DNA of 64,000 bases from Lacticaseibacillus suilingensis (GTDB lineage Bacteria > Bacillota > Bacilli > Lactobacillales > Lactobacillaceae): positions 172,319-236,318 of the forward strand of contig NZ_BOLV01000002.1 in assembly GCF_016861845.1 (NCBI RefSeq). Direction: 5' to 3'. A program made the translations under genes and the position numbers. Shown piece by piece: positions 1-8,645 of this stretch (within the stretch, counting starts at the first letter, position 1; every line of letters starts with the position of its first letter). The notes below the pieces were generated by a model. It was not told where the DNA came from and did not search any database. It saw nothing but the letters and a program-made list of their open reading frames with translations.

Positions 1-616
1 CTAATTCTGGCTTGCGGTCGTCGACTTCGATGATCATGATGGCTTTTTCACCTTTGGCCTCACGCGTCACGGTCATGGTGCCGATGTTGACATGGGCGCT
101 ACTGAAAATGTCGGTCACCGCGGCAATCATCCCCGGGACATCTTGATGCACGGTAATGAACGTCGGTGTTCCCATGCTCAGCGACAGCTTAAAGCCATTG
201 ATTTCTGAGATTTGAATGTTCCCACCACCGATGGAAACCCCCGTCACCGTCATCGAACGCTCGCCTTTGCTCAAAGAGATGCGGGCGGTATTGGGATGAT
301 CGACTTTATCATTTTTCGGGATAAAAGTGACGTGGATGCCCTGCTCATGGGCAATCTTCAGTGAATCCGGCAACCGCGCATCATCCGGCGCCATGCCCAG
401 CAAGCCGCCCACCAGCGCAATATCCGTGCCGTGACCGCGATAAGTTTTGGCAAACGATTCATACAGGTAAATATCCACCCGCTCCGGCGTTTCGCCAAAA
501 ATATTGCGCACCACCTTGCCAATGCGGGCGGCGCCAGCGGTATGGGAGCTGCTTGGCCCCACCATCACGGGACCGATGATATCAAAGACGCTGGTAAAAC
601 GAAGCTGTTTGGCCAT
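1..616 (-). CDS. sdaAB: L-serine dehydratase, iron-sulfur-dependent, beta subunit (3' end cut by window)
   Basis: About 205 codons are visible and the frame stays open to base 1, so the C-terminus lies outside the window. The start ATG at 616 follows an AGGAGG site. Residues 20-29 read GPSSSHTAGA, the hallmark of the serine dehydratase beta domain, and an ACT domain (regulatory small-molecule fold) begins near residue 150. In the family the beta subunit pairs with SdaAA, which holds the Fe-S cluster, to deaminate L-serine to pyruvate and ammonia in the cytoplasm. sdaAA is expected just beyond the left edge, downstream in the same operon. The mecA terminator separates it from the gene upstream, so it should have its own promoter; I see no convincing one. 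Confidence 0.93.
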   Translation of the reverse strand, partial: MAKQLRFTSVFDIIGPVMVGPSSSHTAGAARIGKVVRNIFGETPERVDIYLYESFAKTYRGHGTDIALVGGLLGMAPDDARLPDSLKIAHEQGIHVTFIPKNDKVDHPNTARISLSKGERSMTVTGVSIGGGNIQISEINGFKLSLSMGTPTFITVHQDVPGMIAAVTDIFSSAHVNIGTMTVTREAKGEKAIMIIEVDDRKPEL

Positions 617-710
617 GGCCGAACCTCCTACTGACAATTAATTGACACCTTTAACTTTATCGAACCACAATTTCCCACTAGCCGTCAACTAAAGCCTTGT
701 GGACTGGGCA

Positions 711-747
711 TAAAACAGGCCGGACTACGCCAATTCATAGTCCGGCC
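711..747 (-). terminator. Rho-independent terminator of mecA
   Basis: A perfect 10-bp stem (GGCCGGACTA/TAGTCCGGCC, 718-727 with 738-747) is followed on the minus strand by a T-rich tail (TGTTTTAT). It begins 7 bp after the mecA stop codon. Confidence 0.85.
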
Positions 748-753
748 GCTAGT

Positions 754-1431
754 TTATTTTTTGAAGTAATAACGTCCTGTTTCAAGCGCACTGGTTGGCA
801 TCAAAAGCTTGCCATATTCGGACAACACATCGCTGGATAAGTTGACCTTGTCGCCAAACTCGACCGCCACCGCAGTTTGGTCGCGAATTTCACTTGGCGC
901 CACCTTGTTGGCATAGAAGGTCAGCACTAGGTAGTAGCGATCTTGATAGGTATATAAGTTGCTCGCCGCGCCTTCAAGCCGCAGTGCTTGGGCCAAGCTG
1001 ATGAAGTCTTCAAACGACGCCAGGCGAATGACCACTTCGGTCTGATCAGCCGCTTTTGCATCGATAAAGCCGCCTTCATCAACCGCCTCATCGTCGTCAT
1101 CGTCTAATTCATTCAGCTGCTGGCGAATGAAGTCAGGCACATTGGCACTGTCTTCGTCTGCATCGGCGCCATCCGCGTCATCGTTATTCTCATCTTTGCT
1201 ACGTGAAATCAAAAGTTCAAGGCCAGATTGGCTAGGCATTACTTGAAACGTCACGGCGGCGTCTTCAGCAAAGCTGTGGTCCTGATCGACCTCGTCTAAA
1301 ATGCTGTAAAAGAAGGATTCGATTTGTTTGTGATTCCCGAGCAGGTCAAGCACGGTGATTCCGCGCTCGGCCAAATCTTCGTTGCCGAGCAATACGCGGA
1401 TCGTATTATCGTTAATGCGTTCCATTTCCAT
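754..1431 (-). CDS. mecA: Adaptor protein MecA
   Basis: 225 residues beginning MEMERINDNTIRVLL, the typical MecA N-terminus. The N-terminal substrate-binding domain (about 1-80) is joined by a strongly acidic, Asp-rich linker (about 78-125) to the C-terminal ClpC-binding domain (about 130-225, with the conserved SFEDFISLAQAL segment). MecA recruits substrates such as ComK or ComX to the ClpC/ClpP protease. A GAGGTG site lies upstream of the start, and an extended -10 (TGCTATACT) is visible near 1462-1470. It is monocistronic between its own terminator and repeat element A1. The spxA gene next door is a usual neighbour in Lactobacillales. Confidence 0.95.
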   Translation of the reverse strand: MEMERINDNTIRVLLGNEDLAERGITVLDLLGNHKQIESFFYSILDEVDQDHSFAEDAAVTFQVMPSQSGLELLISRSKDENNDDADGADADEDSANVPDFIRQQLNELDDDDDEAVDEGGFIDAKAADQTEVVIRLASFEDFISLAQALRLEGAASNLYTYQDRYYLVLTFYANKVAPSEIRDQTAVAVEFGDKVNLSSDVLSEYGKLLMPTSALETGRYYFKK

Positions 1432-1566
1432 GATGACTGCACCTCACTTTGCTGCAACACTGGTTTAACCCACAGTATAGCAGATTTTATCATCGCCACG
1501 GCATTCTACGCCATAATCTTAGAGAATGCAACACAACTAGGCTGCGTAGTGGCGCCGGACTTGGCC

Positions 1567-1721
1567 GGGCAGGTCAGCTTCCGCAGGCATGGGCTGGAAC
1601 GTGGTGGCCAGCGCTTCGAGCCTCGCTCCGCGAGTCTTGAAGTCGCGGCTTGTTCTAAGCCAACAAGTTGGCTAAGAACAATTTCACCCCTGAGCCCCTG
1701 CCCGCTCCAGCTGTCCTGCCC
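1567..1721. repeat. Structured intergenic element A, copy 1
   Basis: A 155-bp palindromic element with a second copy at 42935-43088. The closing stem pairs GGGCAGG, CAGCT and GGCA..GGGCT on the left with AGCCC..TGCC, AGCTG and CCTGCCC on the right. Inside are two hairpins: one with arms CTTCGAG.CTCGC and GCGAG.CTTGAAG, and one with 14-nt arms (TGTTCTAAGCCAAC / GTTGGCTAAGAACA, one mismatch). The second copy keeps the pairing through compensatory changes. It fills most of the 1432-1862 gap between mecA and the spxA terminator; no coding frame there looks real. Function unknown. Confidence 0.8.
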
Positions 1722-1862
1722 TACATGAGATCTTTAAGGCGATATCCTGAAGCCTTTTAAGTTCATCACCATTAGGCGAGCTCCTAGCTTAGCATGCGCT
1801 GGCGATAATAGTTGCCAGACCTTCTACTTAATCACCAGCGATGAAGTGGAAAGCGTAACACC

Positions 1863-1920
1863 CAAAAAGGAAACCGGCCCTCGGCGAGCATGGGGCGATG
1901 CTTGCCGAGGACCGGTTTCC
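1863..1920 (-). terminator. Rho-independent terminator of spxA
   Basis: A long stem with arms GGAAACCGG.CCTCGGC.AGCAT and ATGCT.GCCGAGG.CCGGTTTCC lies directly after the spxA stop and runs into TTTTTGGG on the minus strand. Confidence 0.9.
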
Positions 1921-1938
1921 CAGGGGTCATTCGTCTGC

Positions 1939-2337
1939 TCAAAACCCTGCGAGCAGTTGCGCCTGTTGTAGTTCCAAGGCGCGCACGGTGCGAGGCAGGA
2001 AGCGGCGAATTTCATCTTCGTTGTAACCAACTTGTAGCCGCTTATCATCCATGATAATTGGCCGGCGCAACAGCCCAGGGTATTGCACAATCAAATTGAT
2101 TAAATGAGAGACCGAAAGCTCATCAATCTTGATTCCTAACTCCTGAAAAATCTTGGAGCGAGTGGAAATAATCTCTTCCGTCCCGTCTTCAGTCATACTC
2201 AGGAGATGTTTAACTTCCATGCCATTCAAAGGCGCTGAAAAGATATTACGTTCCTCAAATGGTATGTTATTCTCTTGCAACCAGGCCCGGGCTTTACGGC
2301 ATGAGGTGCAGCTTGGTGACACGTATAAGATGATCAT
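1939..2337 (-). CDS. spxA: Transcriptional regulator Spx (ArsC family)
   Basis: 132 residues. The CTSC redox motif sits at residues 10-13 (CXXC) and the RPI motif of the ArsC fold is present ([10 protein letters not shown]). Spx binds the RNA polymerase alpha C-terminal domain and redirects transcription under thiol/oxidative stress. I start it at ATG 2337, which follows AAGGAG at a good distance and gives the standard family length; the frame is open further upstream but that part is not Spx-like. It has its own promoter at 2387-2416 and a strong terminator. Lactobacilli often carry several Spx paralogues; which one this is cannot be told here. Confidence 0.93.
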   Translation of the reverse strand: MIILYVSPSCTSCRKARAWLQENNIPFEERNIFSAPLNGMEVKHLLSMTEDGTEEIISTRSKIFQELGIKIDELSVSHLINLIVQYPGLLRRPIIMDDKRLQVGYNEDEIRRFLPRTVRALELQQAQLLAGF

Positions 2338-2386
2338 AATTGCCAGCTCCTTCTTTAGTGCCCGTCTTCTGTTCTCTACATGTACT

Positions 2387-2416
2387 AGTATAACGAAAAG
2401 AAGTAGCCTAAAACAA
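2387..2416 (-). promoter_or_regulatory. Probable spxA promoter
   Basis: On the minus strand TTGTTT (2411-2416) and TATACT (2387-2392) are 18 bp apart, about 50 bp before the spxA start. The rest of the 2338-2569 gap is AT-rich and shows nothing else. Confidence 0.65.
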
Positions 2417-2569
2417 TCATGTTTAAAAAATAAATTTTCGCTTTCGTGCTCATTCTTATTGTGACATAAGGAACAATAAGTGATACTAGCGAAGAATCGA
2501 GTAACCAAGCGTTTTCTTAAGCCATTACCGATACAAAATCGATACAATAACCATAATTATTTTAATCGA

Positions 2570-3322
2570 TTACCCGACGAGGTCACTGCCATTGAGTTCA
2601 TTTACCTCACTGGCAAGCAGCACATCCATATCAGGCGCTGCGGCTTGCGCCTGGGCTTTCAGCGTTGCCAGCGACAGTTCTTGTGGCAAATGTGTCAGCA
2701 GCAAATGCTTGACCTGCGCTGCCTTAGCCAATTCACCGGCTTGAGGCGCGGTTAAATGCCACAGCGGCGCTGGATGATCCGCCAAAAAGTTCGTATCGGC
2801 CAGCAGGAGGTCTGCGCCTTGCGCGAAGTCCGCCAGCCGCGGGAAGGCCCGGGTATCGCTGGTATTGACCCACACTTGACCGGTGGCTTTTTCCTCAATC
2901 CGGACCGCAAACGCCGGCACCGGGTGCTCGGTTTCAAGGAAGGTCAAGCGCAGCGGGCCCAGGTCGAGCGGCGCTTCTGCGGAATAGCCCACCCCTTGAG
3001 TAAACGGCCCAAAAGTTAATGCCGCAAAATTCAGCGGATCTTTAGTATGACCGTAAATCGGGAGCGGTGAAACCTTCTTATCGCCGCTATGCAACTGACG
3101 ATAATATTGTAAGACACCGACATCCGCCGTGTGGTCGTGATGGTAATGCGTCAGCAGCACCGCATCCAACTGATTGGGATCCATTATCTTTTCCAACGCC
3201 AACAACGCGCCAGACCCACAATCCAGCAGCAGCTGATAATCGCCACTGGTAATCAAGTAACTGCTCGTCCCCACCCCGTGGTCGGGATAACCGCCTAAAT
3301 AACCAAGAATTGTTAATTTCAA
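2570..3322 (-). CDS. MBL-fold metal-dependent hydrolase (YhfI-like, RNase Z superfamily)
   Basis: About 250 residues. The metallo-beta-lactamase motif HYHHDH is at about residues 59-64, with further ligands expected at the His/Asp positions in TEHPVPAF, SDTR and LTHLPQ. The protein resembles B. subtilis YhfI, a soluble hydrolase of the ElaC/RNase Z fold without established substrate. I prefer the TTG start at 3322 (protein MKLTILGYLGGYP) because AAAGGA lies 9 bp upstream and relatives begin this way; ATG codons at 3331 and 3340 are in frame but poorly placed relative to that site. Transcribed divergently from the gene at 3382. Confidence 0.85.
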   Translation of the reverse strand: MKLTILGYLGGYPDHGVGTSSYLITSGDYQLLLDCGSGALLALEKIMDPNQLDAVLLTHYHHDHTADVGVLQYYRQLHSGDKKVSPLPIYGHTKDPLNFAALTFGPFTQGVGYSAEAPLDLGPLRLTFLETEHPVPAFAVRIEEKATGQVWVNTSDTRAFPRLADFAQGADLLLADTNFLADHPAPLWHLTAPQAGELAKAAQVKHLLLTHLPQELSLATLKAQAQAAAPDMDVLLASEVNELNGSDLVG

Positions 3323-3381
3323 GCTCTTCATTCCTTTCATTCAAGTAAGCGCTATACTAAGAAGATGGAGGTGGCCATTTC

Positions 3382-3921
3382 ATGACCCAAACAATGCAAC
3401 TCGTTCTCGGTAGTCAAACCTACATGCAACAATTCGCCAAACAAGCAGCTACGCCGACGCGGCTGCTCAAAGATGTCGAAAAAGACCGTGATTTTGCCCT
3501 GCTGGACCTCAAAGGCGCGATTCCCTTTGTTTCGCCGGTGCGTGGCACCGTTCTCGCCCATTATGGCACAGTTCCGGCGTATGGGTACATTGCCCTGATG
3601 TACTTCAAACTTGGCAAAGATGAGGCTGGCGTCTTCGTGAGCCAAATGACTGAATTCACTGACCAGGCCGACCGGCTTGAAGGCTGCGACGCCATGGTGC
3701 TCATGGAAACGGACAACCCGCATCTGGAGTATCTCCTGCTATCCGCTTGGAATCGCAAACTTGACGTCTACACCGCGCAAAATACGCCGCTGTACGCGCC
3801 AGTGCGGACTTTCGCGCAGCGGGCGCAAGCAGGTTTTGGCTACCACCGGGCCATTTATACCATCGTTGATCCGGATCACCCGACCAAAGCGCTGACGGCT
3901 GAAGCAGCAGGCGCTGACTAG
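3382..3921 (+). CDS. Conserved protein, possible antibiotic-biosynthesis-monooxygenase (ABM) fold
   Basis: 179 residues, with a GGAGGTG site before the ATG. From about residue 70 the pattern (a VSQMTEFTD strand, a gap, MVLMETDNPHLEYLLLSAW, then a helix and GFGYHRAIYTIV) resembles the dimeric ABM ferredoxin-like fold of HmoB/TRAP-type heme-degrading proteins. That assignment is by eye and weak; no heme ligand can be named. No signal peptide or membrane segment. Its stop codon overlaps the end of the convergent permease gene by 4 bp and no terminator separates them. If not ABM, treat it as a conserved hypothetical protein. Confidence 0.6.
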   Translation: MTQTMQLVLGSQTYMQQFAKQAATPTRLLKDVEKDRDFALLDLKGAIPFVSPVRGTVLAHYGTVPAYGYIALMYFKLGKDEAGVFVSQMTEFTDQADRLEGCDAMVLMETDNPHLEYLLLSAWNRKLDVYTAQNTPLYAPVRTFAQRAQAGFGYHRAIYTIVDPDHPTKALTAEAAGAD

Positions 3922-5924
3922 CTGCGCCGCACCAGCCGCGCGGTGAGCGCCCCAAAACCGGCGTAAACCAAGGCATAAATCAAGACAATCATGACCACCA
4001 AACTATAGCCTGGATTATCCAGATACAGGCTAAAGAAATGAATAATCAGCCAAGCGTTGAATGTGCCCACCACCAGCGGCAAGCCAAAAATCAACGTGGT
4101 TTGCCAGTTGATAATCTGGTGCATCGCCCGCGTTGGCATCCCCAGCGCGCGGATAATCTGCCGGCTTTGCCGCTCTTGAAAGGCAATGATCAACTGCTTC
4201 ATCAACAAAATGCTGGCCGTGGCAATCATAAAAATGAGCCCCAGCAGGATGACGACGAACAAACCTAACCCAAATAGCATATTCATCTGCGCCAGCAGCG
4301 GCCCTTTCAGCCGCAGCGCACTGCGCGAATAACTGCCTGCATGTTCGGTTTGGCTGAGCTGCAGGCTTTTTTCGCCGGTCAGGGCCTTGGAACTGCCACT
4401 GAGAAAATCATACCGGCTGGCATTAGCGGCCTTTTTCACGAAGGCCTCAACCTGCTTGCCAGACTTGAGCTGATAGCCGGTCATTGGATCGCGCGGCGCC
4501 GCCAGCGCCTGATAATCATGATCGGTGACAATCAACGCCCGGTCAAAGTAGCCATCGACCCCCAGCGGGAACTGGTTGCTAACGGATTGCAGTTGAAACT
4601 TCTGGCCGGTGCGCGGCAGCGTAATCGACCACTGGCGTCTTTGATTGAGCCACGTATGCTGATACAGGGAGCGCCCATACACGGCCATCACCGCCTGGCC
4701 CGGTTTGAGGGTCAGCTTGGCCAGGCCTTTTTGCACCTTGGCAATGCGCTGATAGTCCTTTAAGGCAATGACATTATAGAAGGTTTCGTCACCATCCCCA
4801 GGCTGGCCGTGTTGCGTGTGCAGCCGGCCAGCGGCCAGTTTCGTCGGCAACACCACGGTTTGTTTGATCCAATCAGGGTTAAGGTCATGGTACGTTGTTT
4901 TTAGGCCATAGGGACTGGCCACCAGATCCATGCTGATGCTCTGATTGACCCCAGCCTGACCAAATTGGTAAAAAATCGCCCCGCTCCCCAGCACTGTAAT
5001 CGTCCCAGTGGCCAGCAGCGTCGTCAAAAACAGCGAATGCACATTGCGCTGGAGCCGCTCGTTCAGATTGGTCAGCGTCAGCAAGCGCACCGCATGATGC
5101 CGGAAAAACGGCAACCGCACCAGCCGACTGGTCAGCGTTGGTAGGGAATAACGGAACACCAAATACAGCCCCACCAGCCCCACTGCCAGCACGGCCCATA
5201 ACACGACGTAACCATGACCAAAGCGGCTCTGCGACACGGCATACGCCAGATGGACGAGGTTGTAGGCACCTAGGTAGCTGCCAATCAGGAGCACCCAGCC
5301 CACCGTGGCCCACACCATGCGCCAGCCAGTGACCCGGGTCGGCAGGCCTTGCGCTGGCAGTTGGTAGCGCCGGCCAATCGGAATGTGCGCCACATAAATG
5401 CCATTAATCACGCCAATCACCGCGTAGACCACCGTGAACACCGCCACTAACTCTAGCATCGCATGCGGCTGCCACAACAGGCCCACGGTCATCGGGAGCG
5501 CCATTAACCGCAGCAGCATCATCGCTAGAAACTTGGACAAAAGCAGCCCCAACGCAAAGCCAATCACCAACGTCTGCGCGCCCAGCAGCAGCGACTCGTA
5601 AAACAGGGTCAAGCCAATGCGGCCGGCTGGCATGCCCAGGAGGCGATAAACCGAAATCGAGCGGGCCCGCCGCTCAATGAGCAACGTATTCATATAGAGT
5701 AAAAAGATAATGGTGAACAGCAAGGCCACGACTAATAGCACCAGCAGCACGGACGGCGCCGCCGCACTGACTTCCGTATACCGATCGGCCGCCGCAAAAA
5801 GCGCGTCGTCTTCAATCAACGCCAATACGGCATACAAAAGCGCGACCATCACCGCGGACATGGCCACGTAAAGCCGATTAATGGTGGCGTACCGGTGAAA
5901 ATCAGAACGTATCAGACGGCCCAC
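3918..5924 (-). CDS. BceB-type ABC transporter permease (FtsX family)
   Basis: About 668 residues with roughly ten membrane segments: one near residue 20, a group up to residue 290, a large extracellular domain in the middle, and a C-terminal group with the FtsX signature. This size and layout is that of bacitracin/antimicrobial-peptide BceB permeases, whose large loop senses peptide-lipid II targets. I choose the GTG at 5924 because GGGGGAGG lies 8 bp upstream and the protein then begins MGRLIRSDFHRY; it overlaps the ATPase gene by 23 bp, so the two are translationally coupled. The longer open frame upstream runs through the ATPase gene and is not real. Confidence 0.9.
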   Translation of the reverse strand: MGRLIRSDFHRYATINRLYVAMSAVMVALLYAVLALIEDDALFAAADRYTEVSAAAPSVLLVLLVVALLFTIIFLLYMNTLLIERRARSISVYRLLGMPAGRIGLTLFYESLLLGAQTLVIGFALGLLLSKFLAMMLLRLMALPMTVGLLWQPHAMLELVAVFTVVYAVIGVINGIYVAHIPIGRRYQLPAQGLPTRVTGWRMVWATVGWVLLIGSYLGAYNLVHLAYAVSQSRFGHGYVVLWAVLAVGLVGLYLVFRYSLPTLTSRLVRLPFFRHHAVRLLTLTNLNERLQRNVHSLFLTTLLATGTITVLGSGAIFYQFGQAGVNQSISMDLVASPYGLKTTYHDLNPDWIKQTVVLPTKLAAGRLHTQHGQPGDGDETFYNVIALKDYQRIAKVQKGLAKLTLKPGQAVMAVYGRSLYQHTWLNQRRQWSITLPRTGQKFQLQSVSNQFPLGVDGYFDRALIVTDHDYQALAAPRDPMTGYQLKSGKQVEAFVKKAANASRYDFLSGSSKALTGEKSLQLSQTEHAGSYSRSALRLKGPLLAQMNMLFGLGLFVVILLGLIFMIATASILLMKQLIIAFQERQSRQIIRALGMPTRAMHQIINWQTTLIFGLPLVVGTFNAWLIIHFFSLYLDNPGYSLVVMIVLIYALVYAGFGALTARLVRRS

Positions 5925-6678
5925 GGCGCTTGCCTCCCCCATTGATGGTCGCTTCCATGTCGATAATGCTGTCGAAGAACTGTTGACGCGGTCCGCGCCG
6001 AGTGACTTCGGCAAAGTAGCTGCCATCGCGAATGAAAATAATCCGATTACAGAAGCTAGCAGTGAAAGCGTCATGGGTCACCATCATAATGGTGACATCT
6101 TCTTCCAGATTGAGTTTCGTCAGATACTGCAGCAGCTCGGTGGCCGCCATCGAATCCAAACTCCCAGTGGGTTCATCGGCCAAAATCAACGCCGGATTGC
6201 TAATCATGGCGCGCGCTGCCGCCACCCGCTGGCGCTGCCCCAAGCTCAGCTGCTCCGGATAGCGCGTCAGCATCGACTCTAGCCCCAGCAAGTGGGCAAA
6301 GCGCGCTAGGCGTGTGTCCAAATCGTCAGGCACCGGCGGCACAAAAGTCAGCGGCAAGGTGATGTTATCCGCCACCGTTAAATCCGGAATCAGATTGAAC
6401 TCCTGGAAAATAAAACCAAGTTGCTCACGGCGATACCGCGCGGATTCCGATTCAGAAAATTGGCTCAGGCTCTGCCCAGCCACGATGACTTCCCCGCTGG
6501 TGGGCGTATCAATCGTGGCAATGGTATTGAGCAGGGTGGATTTGCCGGCGCCGCTCGGACCCATAATGCCCACAAATTCACCGGCGTCGATATGAAAACT
6601 CAAATCATTCAATGCTGTGACTCGATTTAACCGATGCCCGTAAATTTTTGTCAGGTGCGCTACGTCAACCACTCGCAT
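5902..6678 (-). CDS. BceA-type ABC transporter ATP-binding protein
   Basis: 258 residues. Walker A GPSGAGKS, Q-loop IFQEFNLIPDLT, Walker B ALILADEP, D-loop and H-loop (MMVTHD) are all present. The ABC signature reads LSLGQRQR instead of LSGGQ, a departure at the third position. ATG 6678 is preceded by AGGAGG. It couples ATP hydrolysis to the permease that follows. Divergent to it stand a response regulator and intramembrane-sensing kinase, completing a Bce-type module for sensing and resisting cell-wall-active peptides. Which peptide is not visible. Confidence 0.93.
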   Translation of the reverse strand: MRVVDVAHLTKIYGHRLNRVTALNDLSFHIDAGEFVGIMGPSGAGKSTLLNTIATIDTPTSGEVIVAGQSLSQFSESESARYRREQLGFIFQEFNLIPDLTVADNITLPLTFVPPVPDDLDTRLARFAHLLGLESMLTRYPEQLSLGQRQRVAAARAMISNPALILADEPTGSLDSMAATELLQYLTKLNLEEDVTIMMVTHDAFTASFCNRIIFIRDGSYFAEVTRRGPRQQFFDSIIDMEATINGGGKRRGPSDTF

Positions 6679-6708
6679 GCCAAAAACCTCCTGTTTCAAG
6701 TTGGTTTT

Positions 6709-6714
6709 ATCATA
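6709..6714 (-). promoter_or_regulatory. Candidate -10 of the bceAB-like operon
   Basis: TATGAT on the minus strand about 30 bp before the ATPase start. The -35 region is poor, as expected for a promoter activated by its response regulator; direct repeats TTACAG and TCACAG further upstream could be regulator contacts, but this is a guess. Confidence 0.4.
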
Positions 6715-6784
6715 ACAGATTTTATTGGCCGTGGCTGTGACCTTGCGATACTGTAAGACCCCCTTAAACTCGGTCCCAGGTCGC

Positions 6785-6813
6785 TTGTACCACCACGGCG
6801 AAACCGCTACTAT
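6785..6813 (+). promoter_or_regulatory. Probable promoter of the response regulator/kinase operon
   Basis: TTGTAC (6785-6790) and TACTAT (6808-6813) with a 17-bp spacer, 20 bp before the start at 6833. Confidence 0.5.
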
Positions 6814-6832
6814 ACAACTATAAGGAACGGAG

Positions 6833-7516
6833 ATGGAAACCTTGTTCAAGATTATGATTGTCGAAGACGACCGCACCATTGCCACCCTCATCGCCCAGGC
6901 CCTCAATAAGTGGCAATTTCAAGCCAGTGTGATTGAGGATTTTAGCCGCGTGGCCGACCAGTTTGCCGCAGATCAACCTGATCTTGTGCTACTGGACATC
7001 AATTTACCCGTTCGCGATGGCTACTACTGGGTGCAAAAAATCCGCGATGTCAGCCAAGTCCCGGTGATTTTTATTTCCAGCCGCAACACCAACATGGACA
7101 TGGTGATGGCGATGAACTTAGGGGCTGATGATTTCGTCGAAAAGCCTTTTGCGATGGAGGTGCTGATCGCCAAAATCAATGCCCTGCTGCGCCGGACCTA
7201 CCACTATCAAGACAACGGCAGCGAAGCCTTAGAGCACGCCGGCCTCACCTTGGATCTCAAAACCGGTATGGCACAAGTAGCCGGCCAAGAAATCAACTTG
7301 TCCAAAAACGAATACAAGCTGCTGCAGATTCTGATGCGCGCGCATGGCGAAATCGTCAGTCGTTCGCACCTGCTGAAGGACTTGTGGCAAGACGAGCGCT
7401 TCGTGGATGACAATACCTTAACTGTCAACATCAACCGCCTGCGCAAAAAAATTGCCGAAGCCGGCCTGCCAGATTATATCCAAACCAAGGTCGGCCAAGG
7501 CTACATTGTGCCTTAA
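6833..7516 (+). CDS. OmpR/PhoB-family response regulator (BceR-like)
   Basis: 227 residues. The receiver domain (about 6-120) has the acidic pair EDD at 11-13, phospho-acceptor Asp55 in LVLLDINLP, Ser in VIFISSR and Lys in VEKPF; a winged-helix DNA-binding domain follows (about 130-227, ending TKVGQGYIVP). AAGGA precedes the ATG. It is followed 11 bp later by its kinase gene and faces the BceAB-type transporter divergently; in characterised modules the regulator activates that transporter operon. Confidence 0.93.
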   Translation: METLFKIMIVEDDRTIATLIAQALNKWQFQASVIEDFSRVADQFAADQPDLVLLDINLPVRDGYYWVQKIRDVSQVPVIFISSRNTNMDMVMAMNLGADDFVEKPFAMEVLIAKINALLRRTYHYQDNGSEALEHAGLTLDLKTGMAQVAGQEINLSKNEYKLLQILMRAHGEIVSRSHLLKDLWQDERFVDDNTLTVNINRLRKKIAEAGLPDYIQTKVGQGYIVP

Positions 7517-7527
7517 AGGAGAGCAAT

Positions 7528-8589
7528 ATGACGTTTTGGGAGTATTTGCGCGATCGCCGCGCCGCCATGGTCTTTTTTTGCCTCGGCCTGGCACTATTTG
7601 ATTTCGGGCTGTGGCTGGATCCGCGCCACCTGGTACACCCAGGGACGCTGGTTTACATCAGTCTGCTGGTGGCGTTGTTTGGCGCTGTCGTGTTGGTGTG
7701 GCAATATCGGCGCACCAAAGCCTGGGTCAATCAATTCAAGTCCCGCGCTGAGGCTGGTGAAGACGCCTTGACTTGGCGCCTGCCTGAGGCCCACCATTAT
7801 GATCAGCAAGCCATTGTGGCCGCCTATAACCACGTCTTGCGCGAGCATCAAAAGACCCAATCGCAGCTGATTGCCCAACAACAAGATCAAAAGGCCTTCA
7901 TTGATTCCTGGGTCCATGAGATCAAGGTGCCGCTGGCGGCGACCACCCTACTACGGGATAGTCTCGATGGCAAAGCCCCCGAGCAGCCGCTTGATGAGAT
8001 GGCCCTGCAGCTGGACAAAATCAACTTTTACGTTGAGCAGGTCCTGTACTATTCGCGCCTGGACAGTTTTTCCAAGGATTACCTCCTCCGAGAATATGAC
8101 CTGACCAAAATCGTCGATTCCGTGGTCGTTGATCAGCGCAACAGCTTCATCGCTGGCCAGCTCCGGTTTCAGCTGCAAGGCGGGCCGTTGACGGTAGTGA
8201 CCGATGAAAAATGGCTGCGGTTTATTTTGACCCAGATTATCACCAATGCCATCAAATACACCAAACCGGGCGGCACCATCACCGCCGCCTTAGCCGACAC
8301 GCCTACCGAGGCCACGCTCACGTTGAGCGACACCGGCATCGGCATTCCCGTCGATGAGCAGCATCGCGTGTTTGAAAAAGGCTTCACCGGCACCAACGGC
8401 CGCAATGCCAACCAAAAATCCACTGGCCTTGGCCTGTATCTGGCCGCCCAGCTCAGCCAAAAACTCGGCCATCACCTCACCTTAACCAGCACGGTTGACC
8501 AAGGCACCAGCGTGGTGGTGCACTTCCCCCATTTGTCCTATTACGGTGAGTCAGGCAACACGCTGACTAAACCGACTGTTGAAGAATAA
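7528..8589 (+). CDS. Intramembrane-sensing sensor histidine kinase (BceS-like)
   Basis: 353 residues. Two membrane segments (about 13-30 and 41-58) are separated by only a short loop, the mark of intramembrane-sensing kinases that rely on a partner transporter for input. The phosphorylation site is His130 in SWVHEIKVPL, the form typical for BceS proteins. The ATPase domain carries an N-box (NAIKYTK), G1 (DTGIGI) and G2 (GLGLYL). A GGAGAG site precedes the ATG. Likely signal flow: transporter to kinase to the regulator upstream. Confidence 0.93.
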   Translation: MTFWEYLRDRRAAMVFFCLGLALFDFGLWLDPRHLVHPGTLVYISLLVALFGAVVLVWQYRRTKAWVNQFKSRAEAGEDALTWRLPEAHHYDQQAIVAAYNHVLREHQKTQSQLIAQQQDQKAFIDSWVHEIKVPLAATTLLRDSLDGKAPEQPLDEMALQLDKINFYVEQVLYYSRLDSFSKDYLLREYDLTKIVDSVVVDQRNSFIAGQLRFQLQGGPLTVVTDEKWLRFILTQIITNAIKYTKPGGTITAALADTPTEATLTLSDTGIGIPVDEQHRVFEKGFTGTNGRNANQKSTGLGLYLAAQLSQKLGHHLTLTSTVDQGTSVVVHFPHLSYYGESGNTLTKPTVEE

Positions 8590-8600
8590 AACGCACAAAA

Positions 8601-8638
8601 GGGGCGCTAGCTGTTCACATCGCAGCTAGCGCCCCTTT
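8601..8638. terminator. Bidirectional terminator between kinase gene and nrdG
   Basis: Perfect 13-bp stem GGGGCGCTAGCTG/CAGCTAGCGCCCC flanked by a T run on the plus side and an A run (T run for the minus strand) on the other, between two convergent genes. Confidence 0.88.
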
Positions 8639-8645
8639 GCTTCCT

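Noticed and set aside
1939..2547. A 202-residue version of Spx starting at 2547
   Set aside because: The first 70 codons run through an AT-rich promoter region and are not Spx-like; ATG 2337 has a good ribosome-binding site and gives the family length.
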